From Candidatus Peribacteraceae bacterium (GTDB taxonomy: Bacteria > Patescibacteriota > Gracilibacteria > Peribacterales > Peribacteraceae): DNA of 33,555 bases. Positions 7,482 to 15,865 of this stretch are shown here, piece by piece. Below the pieces are notes generated by a model. It was not told the origin of the DNA, made no database searches, and saw nothing but the letters and a program-made list of their open reading frames with translations. The stretch lies in the NCBI GenBank assembly GCA_028707875.1, contig JAQWAC010000008.1:1-33555 (forward strand), written 5' to 3'. Within the stretch, counting starts at the first letter, position 1. Every line of letters starts with the position of its first letter. Made by a program: the position numbers and the translations under genes.

Positions 7482-9914
7482 ATGTCTTCCTCCCTCTCCG
7501 TCATCGGCACCCGCACGTGCGTCGCAGTGACTCTGCGGAGGATCTTCCTGAGCCCCTTCTCGTTCCTTGTTTATCTGCTTCTCTTCGGTCTGCTCATTTA
7601 CGTCGGGGAGGACACGAATCACATGATAGGAACGAGTGTGCTGATCGCCGTCGCGACATCCGCGCTGATGATTCTTCATTCATTCATCCTGCAACGTCTG
7701 AGCAACGATGCGCACATTGCGGCGACCGCCGGGAGCCCAGAAGAACTTCTGCCCTACAGCCTTGTTCACGAGCTTTCGGATTTCACCGGTATCACAACCG
7801 TGCAGTTGCTGGAGGCGGCGATGAAGACCAAACGCGGATCCTTCGTTCTGCGGGAAATGGGCGTGAAGCGGGATATCGTGATGCAGAGTCTGCATGACGA
7901 GGCGATGGCGATCGATGCGGCGGCATTCGTGCGCGAGGCGGCCGGCCTCGTCGCACAGTACAAAGAATGCATCGTTTCCTCCCCCATGATCATTGAGCTG
8001 CTCATGGAGAAGTGCGCCGCGTCGCGCGAACTTCTCAATTCGCTCGATTTGTCTCTTGAGGAGCTGAAAACGATCCTCCAGTGGGAACGGTTCCACCATG
8101 CCATTCCGAAGAAGCATTCGCCGGTGAGTCCCCACGTGCTCATCCGCATGTTCGGTGGAATGGAGAAATCGTGGGTGCAGGGATACACGGGGGAACTGGA
8201 CCGTCTCACGCGGGACATCACGTCATCGATTCTGTGGAAGGACGATCGCGTGGTGATTCTGCACGGCAAAGAAATCGATGAAACATTGCGCATTCTGGAA
8301 CGTCCGACGCGGCATAACATCCTCGTGGTCGGTGCGACGGGCATAGGGAAGACCACATTCGTGGAGAATGCGCTCTACAGGCTGCGTCGCAGTGAGGTGA
8401 AGGGCGCCGCGGCGACGACACGCGTGCTGCAACTGCGCACGCAGGAGCTTCTCTCGGGATCCGCGCGACCCGACGTCTTCCTTCTCGAAGCTATTCATCA
8501 GGCGGAGAGAACGGGCCGCTTCGTCCTGATCGTCGAGAACATGGCGCTCCTCCTGAAGTCGGCTGATCCCAAGGTGCACTCCGTCCTGAAGAGACTTCTG
8601 GATGAGAAGAATATCTGCGTCATCGCAACGGCGGCGAGTGAGGACTATCACCAGACGATCAAGCGCGATGCCGCTCTGGACGGCCTCTTCGAGGAAATTC
8701 AGCTCAAGGATCCGACCGATGAGGAAATCATCGCGGTCATGATGGAGTACTCCTTCTCTCTGCGACACACGGCGCACGTAACCGTGACCTACAAAGCGAT
8801 GAAGTCCGTGCTGGAACTCGCGCGGCGCTACCTGAACAAAGGGGCGTTCCCCGGCAAGGCCGTGGAAGTCATGGTGGATGCGGTCATCGGTGTCCGGAAG
8901 GCGCGCATGTCCACGGTGGTGGAATCCCACGTTCGCGAAGTCATCTCCCAGAAATCGCACATGGATGTCTCCGTGGTCAGCGATGAGGAGAAGGAGAAGC
9001 TTCTGCATCTGGAGGAGGCGATTCAGAAACACATCGTGGGACAGGACGCCGCCGTGGGCGTGATTGTGAGTGCCCTGAAGAGGGCGCGCATGGACGTGGG
9101 GGCCGGCAAGAGGCCGCTCGGCACATTCCTCTTCCTTGGACCGACGGGAGTGGGCAAGACGCAGACGGCCAAGGAACTGGCGGTGCAGTACTTCGGTTCC
9201 GCGGACCGGTTCATCCGTCTGGATATGAACGAGTTCAGCACGGAGATGAACGTCTTCGGCATCATCGGATCACCCGATCTCGCAGGGGACTCCGCCGAAG
9301 GGTTCCTCACCAAGCGCATTCAGGACCAGCCGTTCTCCCTGATTCTTCTGGACGAGATCGAGAAGGCGCACAAGTCCGTCCTCAACCTGTTCCTGCAGGT
9401 GCTCGATGAAGGACAGCTGATCGACAATCGCGGAGTGAAGACCGACTTCCGCAACTCCATCATCATCGCAACTTCCAATGCCGGCGCGCTCTTCCTCCGG
9501 GATTACGTGGCGACACATCAGACCGTCGATCAGGCCGCCTGCAAGCAGCTCATCGTGGATGAAATCCTGAAACAGAAGATCTTTGCGCCGGAGTTTATCA
9601 ATCGCTTTGATGAAGTAGTGCTCTTCGCGCCGCTCACGATCGAACAGGCGGAGCGGATCGCCATGAACATGATGGGAGGGATCGTGGAGGAATTGAATGA
9701 GAAGCGCGGCATCAAACTGCAAATCGAGGAGAGCCTCGTCCGCGAGCTGGTCAAGCAGGGGTACAGCAGGGAGTTCGGAGCACGCGCACTGCGACGGACC
9801 ATCACGCAATGCATTGAGAATCATCTTGCGCATTACATGCTCACGCACGAGGTGAAGCGCGGCGATTCCATCGTCATCGGGAGTCAGGGGGCGGTGAACG
9901 GAACGCAGGCGTGA
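7482..9914 (+). CDS. Membrane-anchored double AAA+ Clp/Hsp100-like ATPase
   Basis: N-terminal TM segments (PFSFLVYLLLFGLLIYV; SVLIAVATSALMILHSFIL); D1 Walker A GATGIGKTT; D2 GPTGVGKTQ, LILLDEIEKAH, FAPEFINRFDEVVLF, SREFGARALRRTI (ClpB/ClpC D2 motifs). Confidence 0.9.
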   Translation: MSSSLSVIGTRTCVAVTLRRIFLSPFSFLVYLLLFGLLIYVGEDTNHMIGTSVLIAVATSALMILHSFILQRLSNDAHIAATAGSPEELLPYSLVHELSDFTGITTVQLLEAAMKTKRGSFVLREMGVKRDIVMQSLHDEAMAIDAAAFVREAAGLVAQYKECIVSSPMIIELLMEKCAASRELLNSLDLSLEELKTILQWERFHHAIPKKHSPVSPHVLIRMFGGMEKSWVQGYTGELDRLTRDITSSILWKDDRVVILHGKEIDETLRILERPTRHNILVVGATGIGKTTFVENALYRLRRSEVKGAAATTRVLQLRTQELLSGSARPDVFLLEAIHQAERTGRFVLIVENMALLLKSADPKVHSVLKRLLDEKNICVIATAASEDYHQTIKRDAALDGLFEEIQLKDPTDEEIIAVMMEYSFSLRHTAHVTVTYKAMKSVLELARRYLNKGAFPGKAVEVMVDAVIGVRKARMSTVVESHVREVISQKSHMDVSVVSDEEKEKLLHLEEAIQKHIVGQDAAVGVIVSALKRARMDVGAGKRPLGTFLFLGPTGVGKTQTAKELAVQYFGSADRFIRLDMNEFSTEMNVFGIIGSPDLAGDSAEGFLTKRIQDQPFSLILLDEIEKAHKSVLNLFLQVLDEGQLIDNRGVKTDFRNSIIIATSNAGALFLRDYVATHQTVDQAACKQLIVDEILKQKIFAPEFINRFDEVVLFAPLTIEQAERIAMNMMGGIVEELNEKRGIKLQIEESLVRELVKQGYSREFGARALRRTITQCIENHLAHYMLTHEVKRGDSIVIGSQGAVNGTQA

Positions 9915-9934
9915 TCCGGATGGAAACGGTCTTT

Positions 9935-10969
9935 TCAGACTCCATCGGCCGTCACTTTCTCCATGCCGGGATGATAGAATCCCTGTAGAGCCGCCGCATT
10001 CTTGCGACCTTCGAGATCGACCGCCTTGTGACCTGCGGGAATATCAATGTTCCCTCCGGAGAAGGTCCGGCGGTACGGTCCCTCCAGATTCGCGCGTGAG
10101 AAGGAGGAGCCGACTCTGTAGCGCGTTCCCTTCATCCGTTTGGCGATGGCCTGCAGCATCATGCGCGAGTTTTCCGGCGAATGCCCCCCCGAGAGGAACA
10201 CCACCAGCAATTCCTCCGGAATCTCCGCGCGCTCGCAGATGCGCATCCATGCTTCCGCGGACTTTTCCGGATTGATCTCCTCTCCACTCAGTTTCCCTGG
10301 AGCCGGAAAGCTCGTCTTGATCGCATAGGGGTGTCCGCTGAGGCCCTCCTGTTCGATGCTGCTCACGATTCTTCCGAGAACCTGCGCCATGAGATCCTCA
10401 TTGTCTCTGAGTGATCCCGTGTTGTCTTTGATGAATTCCGGTTCGAGAATCGCCATCATCTCTCCGTTCTTCGCAGCGGCGCGCTGTACCTGCACCATCT
10501 GGTCCGCCGCATCCGCCGCATGTCCTTTGCCGTGCGTGACGGTGGTACGCGTCTTGATCATATGAACATTCCATTGTTCGACCAGCTCGCGCATGCCGGC
10601 GCAGAGGGTATCCAGTTCCGTCGCAAGTCCCGTCTCTTTGTTGAGTCCCATTTTCTTTCCGATGACGAGAACGCCGTTGCCCCGCAGGCGATCCTGCAGA
10701 GGACGTCCCTCATTGTCTGTGAGAGTGAAGAGGTCATCGTGCACGATGGCGCCGCCGAAGGTCTTTCCGAGTTCCGGAGTGGTGGCAAGCATCTGTCGAA
10801 CCGCAGCAGCCTTCCGTTGAAAATCTTCCGGGCTTTCAATGGTCACGCCGAATTGTTTCATGTGTTTCTCATGTGTTCCCGCACTCTGGTCCATGGCGAG
10901 GAAGTGCGGCGGACGTGCGGGGTCGCGGAGTGCTTCGACGGTTTGTTCGAAGTTCATGCGTTCGGACAT
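9935..10969 (-). CDS. Class I fructose-bisphosphate aldolase-like protein
   Basis: HFLAMDQSAGTHEKHMKQFGV, GAIVHDDLF, EMMAILEPEFI, VVFLSGGHSPENS, class I aldolase architecture. Confidence 0.8.
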   Translation of the reverse strand: MSERMNFEQTVEALRDPARPPHFLAMDQSAGTHEKHMKQFGVTIESPEDFQRKAAAVRQMLATTPELGKTFGGAIVHDDLFTLTDNEGRPLQDRLRGNGVLVIGKKMGLNKETGLATELDTLCAGMRELVEQWNVHMIKTRTTVTHGKGHAADAADQMVQVQRAAAKNGEMMAILEPEFIKDNTGSLRDNEDLMAQVLGRIVSSIEQEGLSGHPYAIKTSFPAPGKLSGEEINPEKSAEAWMRICERAEIPEELLVVFLSGGHSPENSRMMLQAIAKRMKGTRYRVGSSFSRANLEGPYRRTFSGGNIDIPAGHKAVDLEGRKNAAALQGFYHPGMEKVTADGV

Positions 10970-11118
10970 GGGAGAGGGGGAAGAAATTGGGGCTCATCGT
11001 ATATCTCTCCACCTACAGGGCGAAGAGGATGCTCCGCCAAACTCAGTCATAGTGAAAGAAGCGCTTTCCGTAGTAGTGCCTATGAGGTCTACGAAGTTCA
11101 ATAAATGAATGTCGTGAA

Positions 11119-11201
11119 GGCGGGCTTTGCCCGCCTGGAGCGACTCCACATTAAGGGAAAGGATGGTTCATGGAAGGAAAACCGCAGGTTGACCTTCCAT
11201 G
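11119..11201 (-). ncRNA. Structured intergenic RNA element, copy A (3' of PurD-like gene)
   Basis: Hairpin 11169-11177/11193-11201 (CATGGAAGG...CCTTCCATG), small hairpin TGGAG-CGA-CTCCA (11136-11148), GC hairpin GGCGGGC-TTT-GCCCGCC (11119-11135). Same layout and compensatory changes in copy B near 29540-29645. Strand inferred. Confidence 0.6.
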
Positions 11202-11202
11202 T

Positions 11203-12492
11203 TTATAGGTATCCCCACGAATTCAGCCGGTCGCTGTCATCGATCCACCGGTCGCCGATGTCCGTACGGTAGTACATGTTGCTGATGAGGATGTTCTGGA
11301 TGCGCGAGTACATCTGCTTCTGCGCCTCCCGCATCGTGGTGCCGGAACCGGAGACGACGAGCGCCACTCCCTCCGCGCCGGTGATGAGCCACTCTTCGTT
11401 CTCTTTTCGCAGATCACCGATGTGAATGCCGTCGGGAACCTTCTTCTTGAAGACCACCACGGCGTCCTGCGAGAACGATTCGAAGGTCTTGGGATCCTCG
11501 AAGGGGAACGGTGGAACCACGATAAGGGCACACACCTGATAGCCGCGCTTCACTTTGATCCCGCCGTTGCTCTCGCCGGTGGCCAACCGGAGCAGCAGGG
11601 CGCCCATCGGCTCGGTGATGCCTTCCTGTTGCAGGCAGATTTGCGGATACCCGAAGCGGCAGGTGAATTCCAGCGGGTAAATACCGTAGCTGTTCACGAT
11701 GCTGTTGACATCGATGAAGCCGACGAAGTTCGACTGTGCCAGCGTCTGTTCGAACGGACGGAGCACGGTTTCAAAGATCGGATTTTTGGGCGTCCAGAAG
11801 CCGCTCGTGCCCATCTCGCCGGTGGAGACCCCCAGTTCGCCGGGGAAGAGCTTCTTGTGCTCGAAGCTCACGTAGACGGGATTCACGAATTTCTTGCCGT
11901 CGAAGAAGGCGCACACCGCCACTTCCACGCCCGTCACCTTCTTCTGCAGCTGGAAGACATCGATGGTGTCGCTCCACGTGTCGCGGTAGGCGCCGAGCAC
12001 GCGAACGACGTCGCTGCCGTCATCTTCATTGCCCACAAAGAGAAGTTGCTTGAGATTCTGCGCATCACCCGACGGTTTGATGACGTAACGGCCGGGATTC
12101 GCCTGCACGTAGGCGATGCCCTCGTCGAAGGACCGGAATTCCTGGTAGGGGATGATGCGGATCTTGTTGCGCTTGAGTTCCTCCTGACCGAACGTGCGGT
12201 CGTTCTCCAGACGGTCCGTATAGATGCTGCCTCCGATGCAAAGTTTTCCTTTCTTGCGCAGTTCCTCCGCTTCCGCGCCCTTGCCGATGTGGTCAAAGAG
12301 CACGATGTCCGCCCAGTCGACGCTCTTGCGCCAGTCCCGCACGAGGTTCACGAAGCCTTTGCCGACATCTTCAAAGCCCGGTGCCTCCAGGCAGAGGCGG
12401 ACCTCATGACCTTCGCGGGCGACGGTCCAGGCAAGATCGGTGATGGTGCCGTCGTAGGAGACGAAAAGAAATTTCTTCGGAGTATCTGTCAT
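11203..12492 (-). CDS. PurD-like ATP-grasp protein (second, divergent paralog)
   Basis: MTDTPKKFLFVSYDGTITDLAWTVAREGHEVRL..., YVIKPSGDAQNLKQLLFVG, GVEVAVCAFFDGKKF, GELGVSTGEMGTSGFW, PLEFTCRFGYPQ. Confidence 0.75.
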   Translation of the reverse strand: MTDTPKKFLFVSYDGTITDLAWTVAREGHEVRLCLEAPGFEDVGKGFVNLVRDWRKSVDWADIVLFDHIGKGAEAEELRKKGKLCIGGSIYTDRLENDRTFGQEELKRNKIRIIPYQEFRSFDEGIAYVQANPGRYVIKPSGDAQNLKQLLFVGNEDDGSDVVRVLGAYRDTWSDTIDVFQLQKKVTGVEVAVCAFFDGKKFVNPVYVSFEHKKLFPGELGVSTGEMGTSGFWTPKNPIFETVLRPFEQTLAQSNFVGFIDVNSIVNSYGIYPLEFTCRFGYPQICLQQEGITEPMGALLLRLATGESNGGIKVKRGYQVCALIVVPPFPFEDPKTFESFSQDAVVVFKKKVPDGIHIGDLRKENEEWLITGAEGVALVVSGSGTTMREAQKQMYSRIQNILISNMYYRTDIGDRWIDDSDRLNSWGYL

Positions 12493-12579
12493 CGCTGCGC
12501 GAAGACTATGCGCGTCTTCCGGGGAGTGCAAGTGCGGGTTTTTTCCGTCGATGAAAAATTTTTTCTCCAAAAGAGAATA

Positions 12580-12608
12580 TTTACATAATTCAATTATAGT
12601 TATATAAT
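12580..12608 (+). promoter_or_regulatory. Sigma70-type promoter TTTACA-17 nt-TATAAT, 6 nt before ATG 12615 (leaderless)
   Basis: TTTACA 12580-12585, TATAAT 12603-12608. Confidence 0.75.
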
Positions 12609-12614
12609 CATATT

Positions 12615-14600
12615 ATGATGCATTCCGGAAATTCCGGAAGTTCTGCGGGCAACGAAGGGAGTCATTGGAAACCCGATGACAGAAATCTGTCGGGTCTCCG
12701 ACCTTTGGGCGAAGCGGCGGATGCCGTCCCCGCATCGACACGTTTTGTGCGCGATGATGTGCGATCGCTCGTCCGGAAGGCGATTACACCGGAGGGCTCC
12801 GCGGAACATCTTCGCCTTCCCCCGTATCCGCAGGACCGCATTCATTCCGCGGAGGATCTTTTTTCCCGCGCACTGGAAGAGGTGGACCGACTCTGGTCGA
12901 CGGCACACGTTGATGAGGCGATCGGCGACAAATGCAGTGAATGGCGCACACGATTGTCCGGAGAAAACGATGACCTGCGTACCTTGCTTACAGAGAGCGC
13001 GGAGGTTATGGAGAGCATGCGCAGCCGCTCCCTTGGAGCGCTGGAGGAACTGAGGACCGTTCTTCCGGAGGCATGGGATACGTTGAACCAGCTGGCTTCC
13101 GAGCGGCAGCTTCAGGCGCAGATTCTGCTGCGTCACTGGGCGAGGAATTTTCCTGCTGATGAAGGGAAACGCATCGGTCTGAGCGGGGCGGAATTGCAGC
13201 TCTTTCTTGATTGCTCACTTCTGCAGAAATTCACGGATACCGCGTATGCCAAACAGCGGTGGTTGTCGGATCGTCCCGGTGGTACACGCACCACGAAGCT
13301 CGGTCGTGATCCGGTGAAGCAGGCGGCTGCTCCGTGGGTCTATGAGGTCATTCCGGAGGGCGAACAGTACCGGTACGCGCAGGATGAGGAGGAAGATCTT
13401 CTGACGGAAGCACGCGGGCTGGGGGAGATGTTTCCCTTTGAATGGTCGCATGTGGCACAGAAAATCCGGCGTCTTGCGGATGAGACGGAGAAAAAAATCG
13501 ACGGGTCGGTCCTGCCGGCCCACTACCGGACATTTGTCAGTTATCTTCGCAAACTCTCTGCGTTTTTGCAGGCCCAGCAGAAGGTGACTGCGGAGACGGA
13601 TCCCGTTTCACTCGCTCGCTTGATGGCTGATGCGTTTCGGGAGGGGGTGCATGCGTACCGTGCGGGATGCAAAGTGGTCATGCTCTTTGAGGCCGTACCG
13701 ACGGTGGCAGGGGACGCCAACAAGCAGGATATCGGCATGCGTCTCGGCATTGTCACGCCGGAGTTTCAGCAGTCGGCTAAGGCTCTCGAGCCGTCACGCA
13801 TCGTTGCGCAGGAGAGATACCGCCGTTTCATCGGCGCAAACGGTGCACAACTACTCTCGATTCCTCCGGAGGTGCCGCCCGTCGTCCTCTCGCAGGAAAT
13901 TTTCGGGTCAGGGCCCAATCTGCATTTTCGGGTCGGTGGAACCAACGGCCCGCAGCGCATTGATCTTCATCCGAATTTCATCCGTGAAGAAGCGCAGGGT
14001 GAGCTGAAAAGACTCGCTATTCTTTTCCCGGCGCTGGATGATATTCCCCCGGAGCGGTACGGGTACGAAGCGCTCCAGCATTATGCGGGACATGAGGAGG
14101 CACATTCGCTGTTCGCCACCGAGGATGCAAAGACGGGCGTACGCATCGGACTCGGCGCGCACGGCGAAGACGGCTGGATTCTGGAGGAGCTCAAGGCGGA
14201 AGCGGAGTCCGCATCCATACGAAAAGAAATGCTTGAGCGGCAGCATGCATCGCCGGACGCGGTGCGTCTGGCGTTTGCCGCCAAGCTCGGATCCATTGTC
14301 ACGATTGTCGCGACTTCTGCGGAAGAGGGTGTCGGTGAGCGCTATTTCTTCTCCGGTCTTCTGTTGCTCCGAAAACTTCTGGACGGGGGAATCATTGCAG
14401 AGGAAGCGGATCATTATTGTGTGACAGATCCGGAGAAAGGACTCGGCATGCTTGCCGCCGTTGGTGATGAAGTTATAGAGAAGTTCTACGCCGATCCGGA
14501 GGCGCAACCGGAAGCCGTCGGAGCTTTTGTGCAATCCATCCGCTTGATGAAAGAGAATCCGAGGGTTCAGAAGTTTATCGCGGCTGCAAAAGCGGCCTAA
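12615..14600 (+). CDS. 661-aa protein of unknown family with HExxH zincin motif (putative M49/gluzincin-like metallopeptidase)
   Basis: GHEEAHSLF (HEEAH at 14091-14105) and downstream LEELKAEAES (14181-14207); no other family recognised by eye. Confidence 0.85.
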   Translation: MMHSGNSGSSAGNEGSHWKPDDRNLSGLRPLGEAADAVPASTRFVRDDVRSLVRKAITPEGSAEHLRLPPYPQDRIHSAEDLFSRALEEVDRLWSTAHVDEAIGDKCSEWRTRLSGENDDLRTLLTESAEVMESMRSRSLGALEELRTVLPEAWDTLNQLASERQLQAQILLRHWARNFPADEGKRIGLSGAELQLFLDCSLLQKFTDTAYAKQRWLSDRPGGTRTTKLGRDPVKQAAAPWVYEVIPEGEQYRYAQDEEEDLLTEARGLGEMFPFEWSHVAQKIRRLADETEKKIDGSVLPAHYRTFVSYLRKLSAFLQAQQKVTAETDPVSLARLMADAFREGVHAYRAGCKVVMLFEAVPTVAGDANKQDIGMRLGIVTPEFQQSAKALEPSRIVAQERYRRFIGANGAQLLSIPPEVPPVVLSQEIFGSGPNLHFRVGGTNGPQRIDLHPNFIREEAQGELKRLAILFPALDDIPPERYGYEALQHYAGHEEAHSLFATEDAKTGVRIGLGAHGEDGWILEELKAEAESASIRKEMLERQHASPDAVRLAFAAKLGSIVTIVATSAEEGVGERYFFSGLLLLRKLLDGGIIAEEADHYCVTDPEKGLGMLAAVGDEVIEKFYADPEAQPEAVGAFVQSIRLMKENPRVQKFIAAAKAA

Positions 14601-15865
14601 GCAAGATCCACCACCGGCGGAATGTCCTTGATGAACTGCTGCGAGAGTGTGTAGGTGTAGGCGCCCTGATACGGCAGCAGAATGAGATCGCCCTCCTGGA
14701 TTTCTGATGCGTGGAGGTAATAACCCCAGACGTCATCCGGCGTGCAGAGCGATCCATAGAGGACGAACGGCACTTCGCGCGTGAGGGAGAAGTGGGTGAG
14801 ATCGAAGAGCGGCACGTAGTGGTAGCACTGGTATTTTTCCCATCCGATCATGTTCGTTCCGCCGTCAGTGACGCCCATCCGGGTGTCTTTAAGATCCATG
14901 AGTGTGAAGAGCATGTGCATGGAGCTGTGGCAGAGGAAGCGTCCCGGTTCGGCGTACATCTGCACATGCGGGAGGAGCGGGAAGATATGTGCGCGGAGTG
15001 CCGCGGAAATTTCCTGTGCAAAATCACCGATGGGGGAGACGGGCGGCACCGTGTAGCGGGGGTTCCAGTCTTTGCCGACAACTTCCATCGGATCCAGATC
15101 CTCGCCGACAAATTTCATTTCCTGATTGGGATTCCAGCCGGGCACGCCTTCAAAGGCTGCGGGGATGTAGCCGCCGCCCATGTCCAGATAGCGGATGCCG
15201 GCGCGCTCCTCTGCAGTCAGTTCTTTCAGGGTGCTAGAAAGTTCCTCCAGCGTACCCACGTAGCGCTCCGGCGTGCGGTTCAGGCTGATGTGGAAGTGGA
15301 TGCCCTGAAAATCCAGACCGGGCAGTTTCCGTGCCTCGCGCAGGAAAGACGGGAGATCCTTCAGGGCGATGCCGAACTTGGACCAGCCTTTCTGCTGGCC
15401 GGTCACGACGCGGACGCCGCAGCGTACGGCCAGCTTCTTCTTCGCTGCCATGGAGGAGAGGAGTTTCAATTCCCTGCGGCTTTCCAGATTCACCGCGATG
15501 CTGTCGGCGTGCCGCAAAATCAGCTCGAAATCGGCCTCGGATTTGGCGGGACCGGTGTAGATGATCTTCCGTGCGCCGGCGGCCAGTGCCAGTTCCAGTT
15601 CGCGGTGGCTGGACGCATCGATGCCTCCTCCTTCCGCGATGACGGTTCGGAGCATGCCCCCGTAGTAGTTGCTCTTCATGGCATAGAAAATTTCCAGTGG
15701 CAGTTTCTCCGTGGCGAAGGCGTCACGGAATGCGCGGAAATTTTTCTCCACTTCCCCGCGGTCGAAGACATAGAGCGGCGTTCCGTGCTTTTTGGCGAGA
15801 GTCGTAAGTGTCGGGGCGAGTTTTTCAATCGCTGGGAACCGCTCTGTGATGGAATCGGGTGTCAT
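14597..15865 (-). CDS. PLP-dependent group IV decarboxylase, LysA-like
   Basis: LEIFYAMKSNYYG (PLP Lys), GIHFHIS, DMGGGYIP, YAEPGRFLC, GSLCTPDDVWG. Confidence 0.85.
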   Translation of the reverse strand: MTPDSITERFPAIEKLAPTLTTLAKKHGTPLYVFDRGEVEKNFRAFRDAFATEKLPLEIFYAMKSNYYGGMLRTVIAEGGGIDASSHRELELALAAGARKIIYTGPAKSEADFELILRHADSIAVNLESRRELKLLSSMAAKKKLAVRCGVRVVTGQQKGWSKFGIALKDLPSFLREARKLPGLDFQGIHFHISLNRTPERYVGTLEELSSTLKELTAEERAGIRYLDMGGGYIPAAFEGVPGWNPNQEMKFVGEDLDPMEVVGKDWNPRYTVPPVSPIGDFAQEISAALRAHIFPLLPHVQMYAEPGRFLCHSSMHMLFTLMDLKDTRMGVTDGGTNMIGWEKYQCYHYVPLFDLTHFSLTREVPFVLYGSLCTPDDVWGYYLHASEIQEGDLILLPYQGAYTYTLSQQFIKDIPPVVDLA

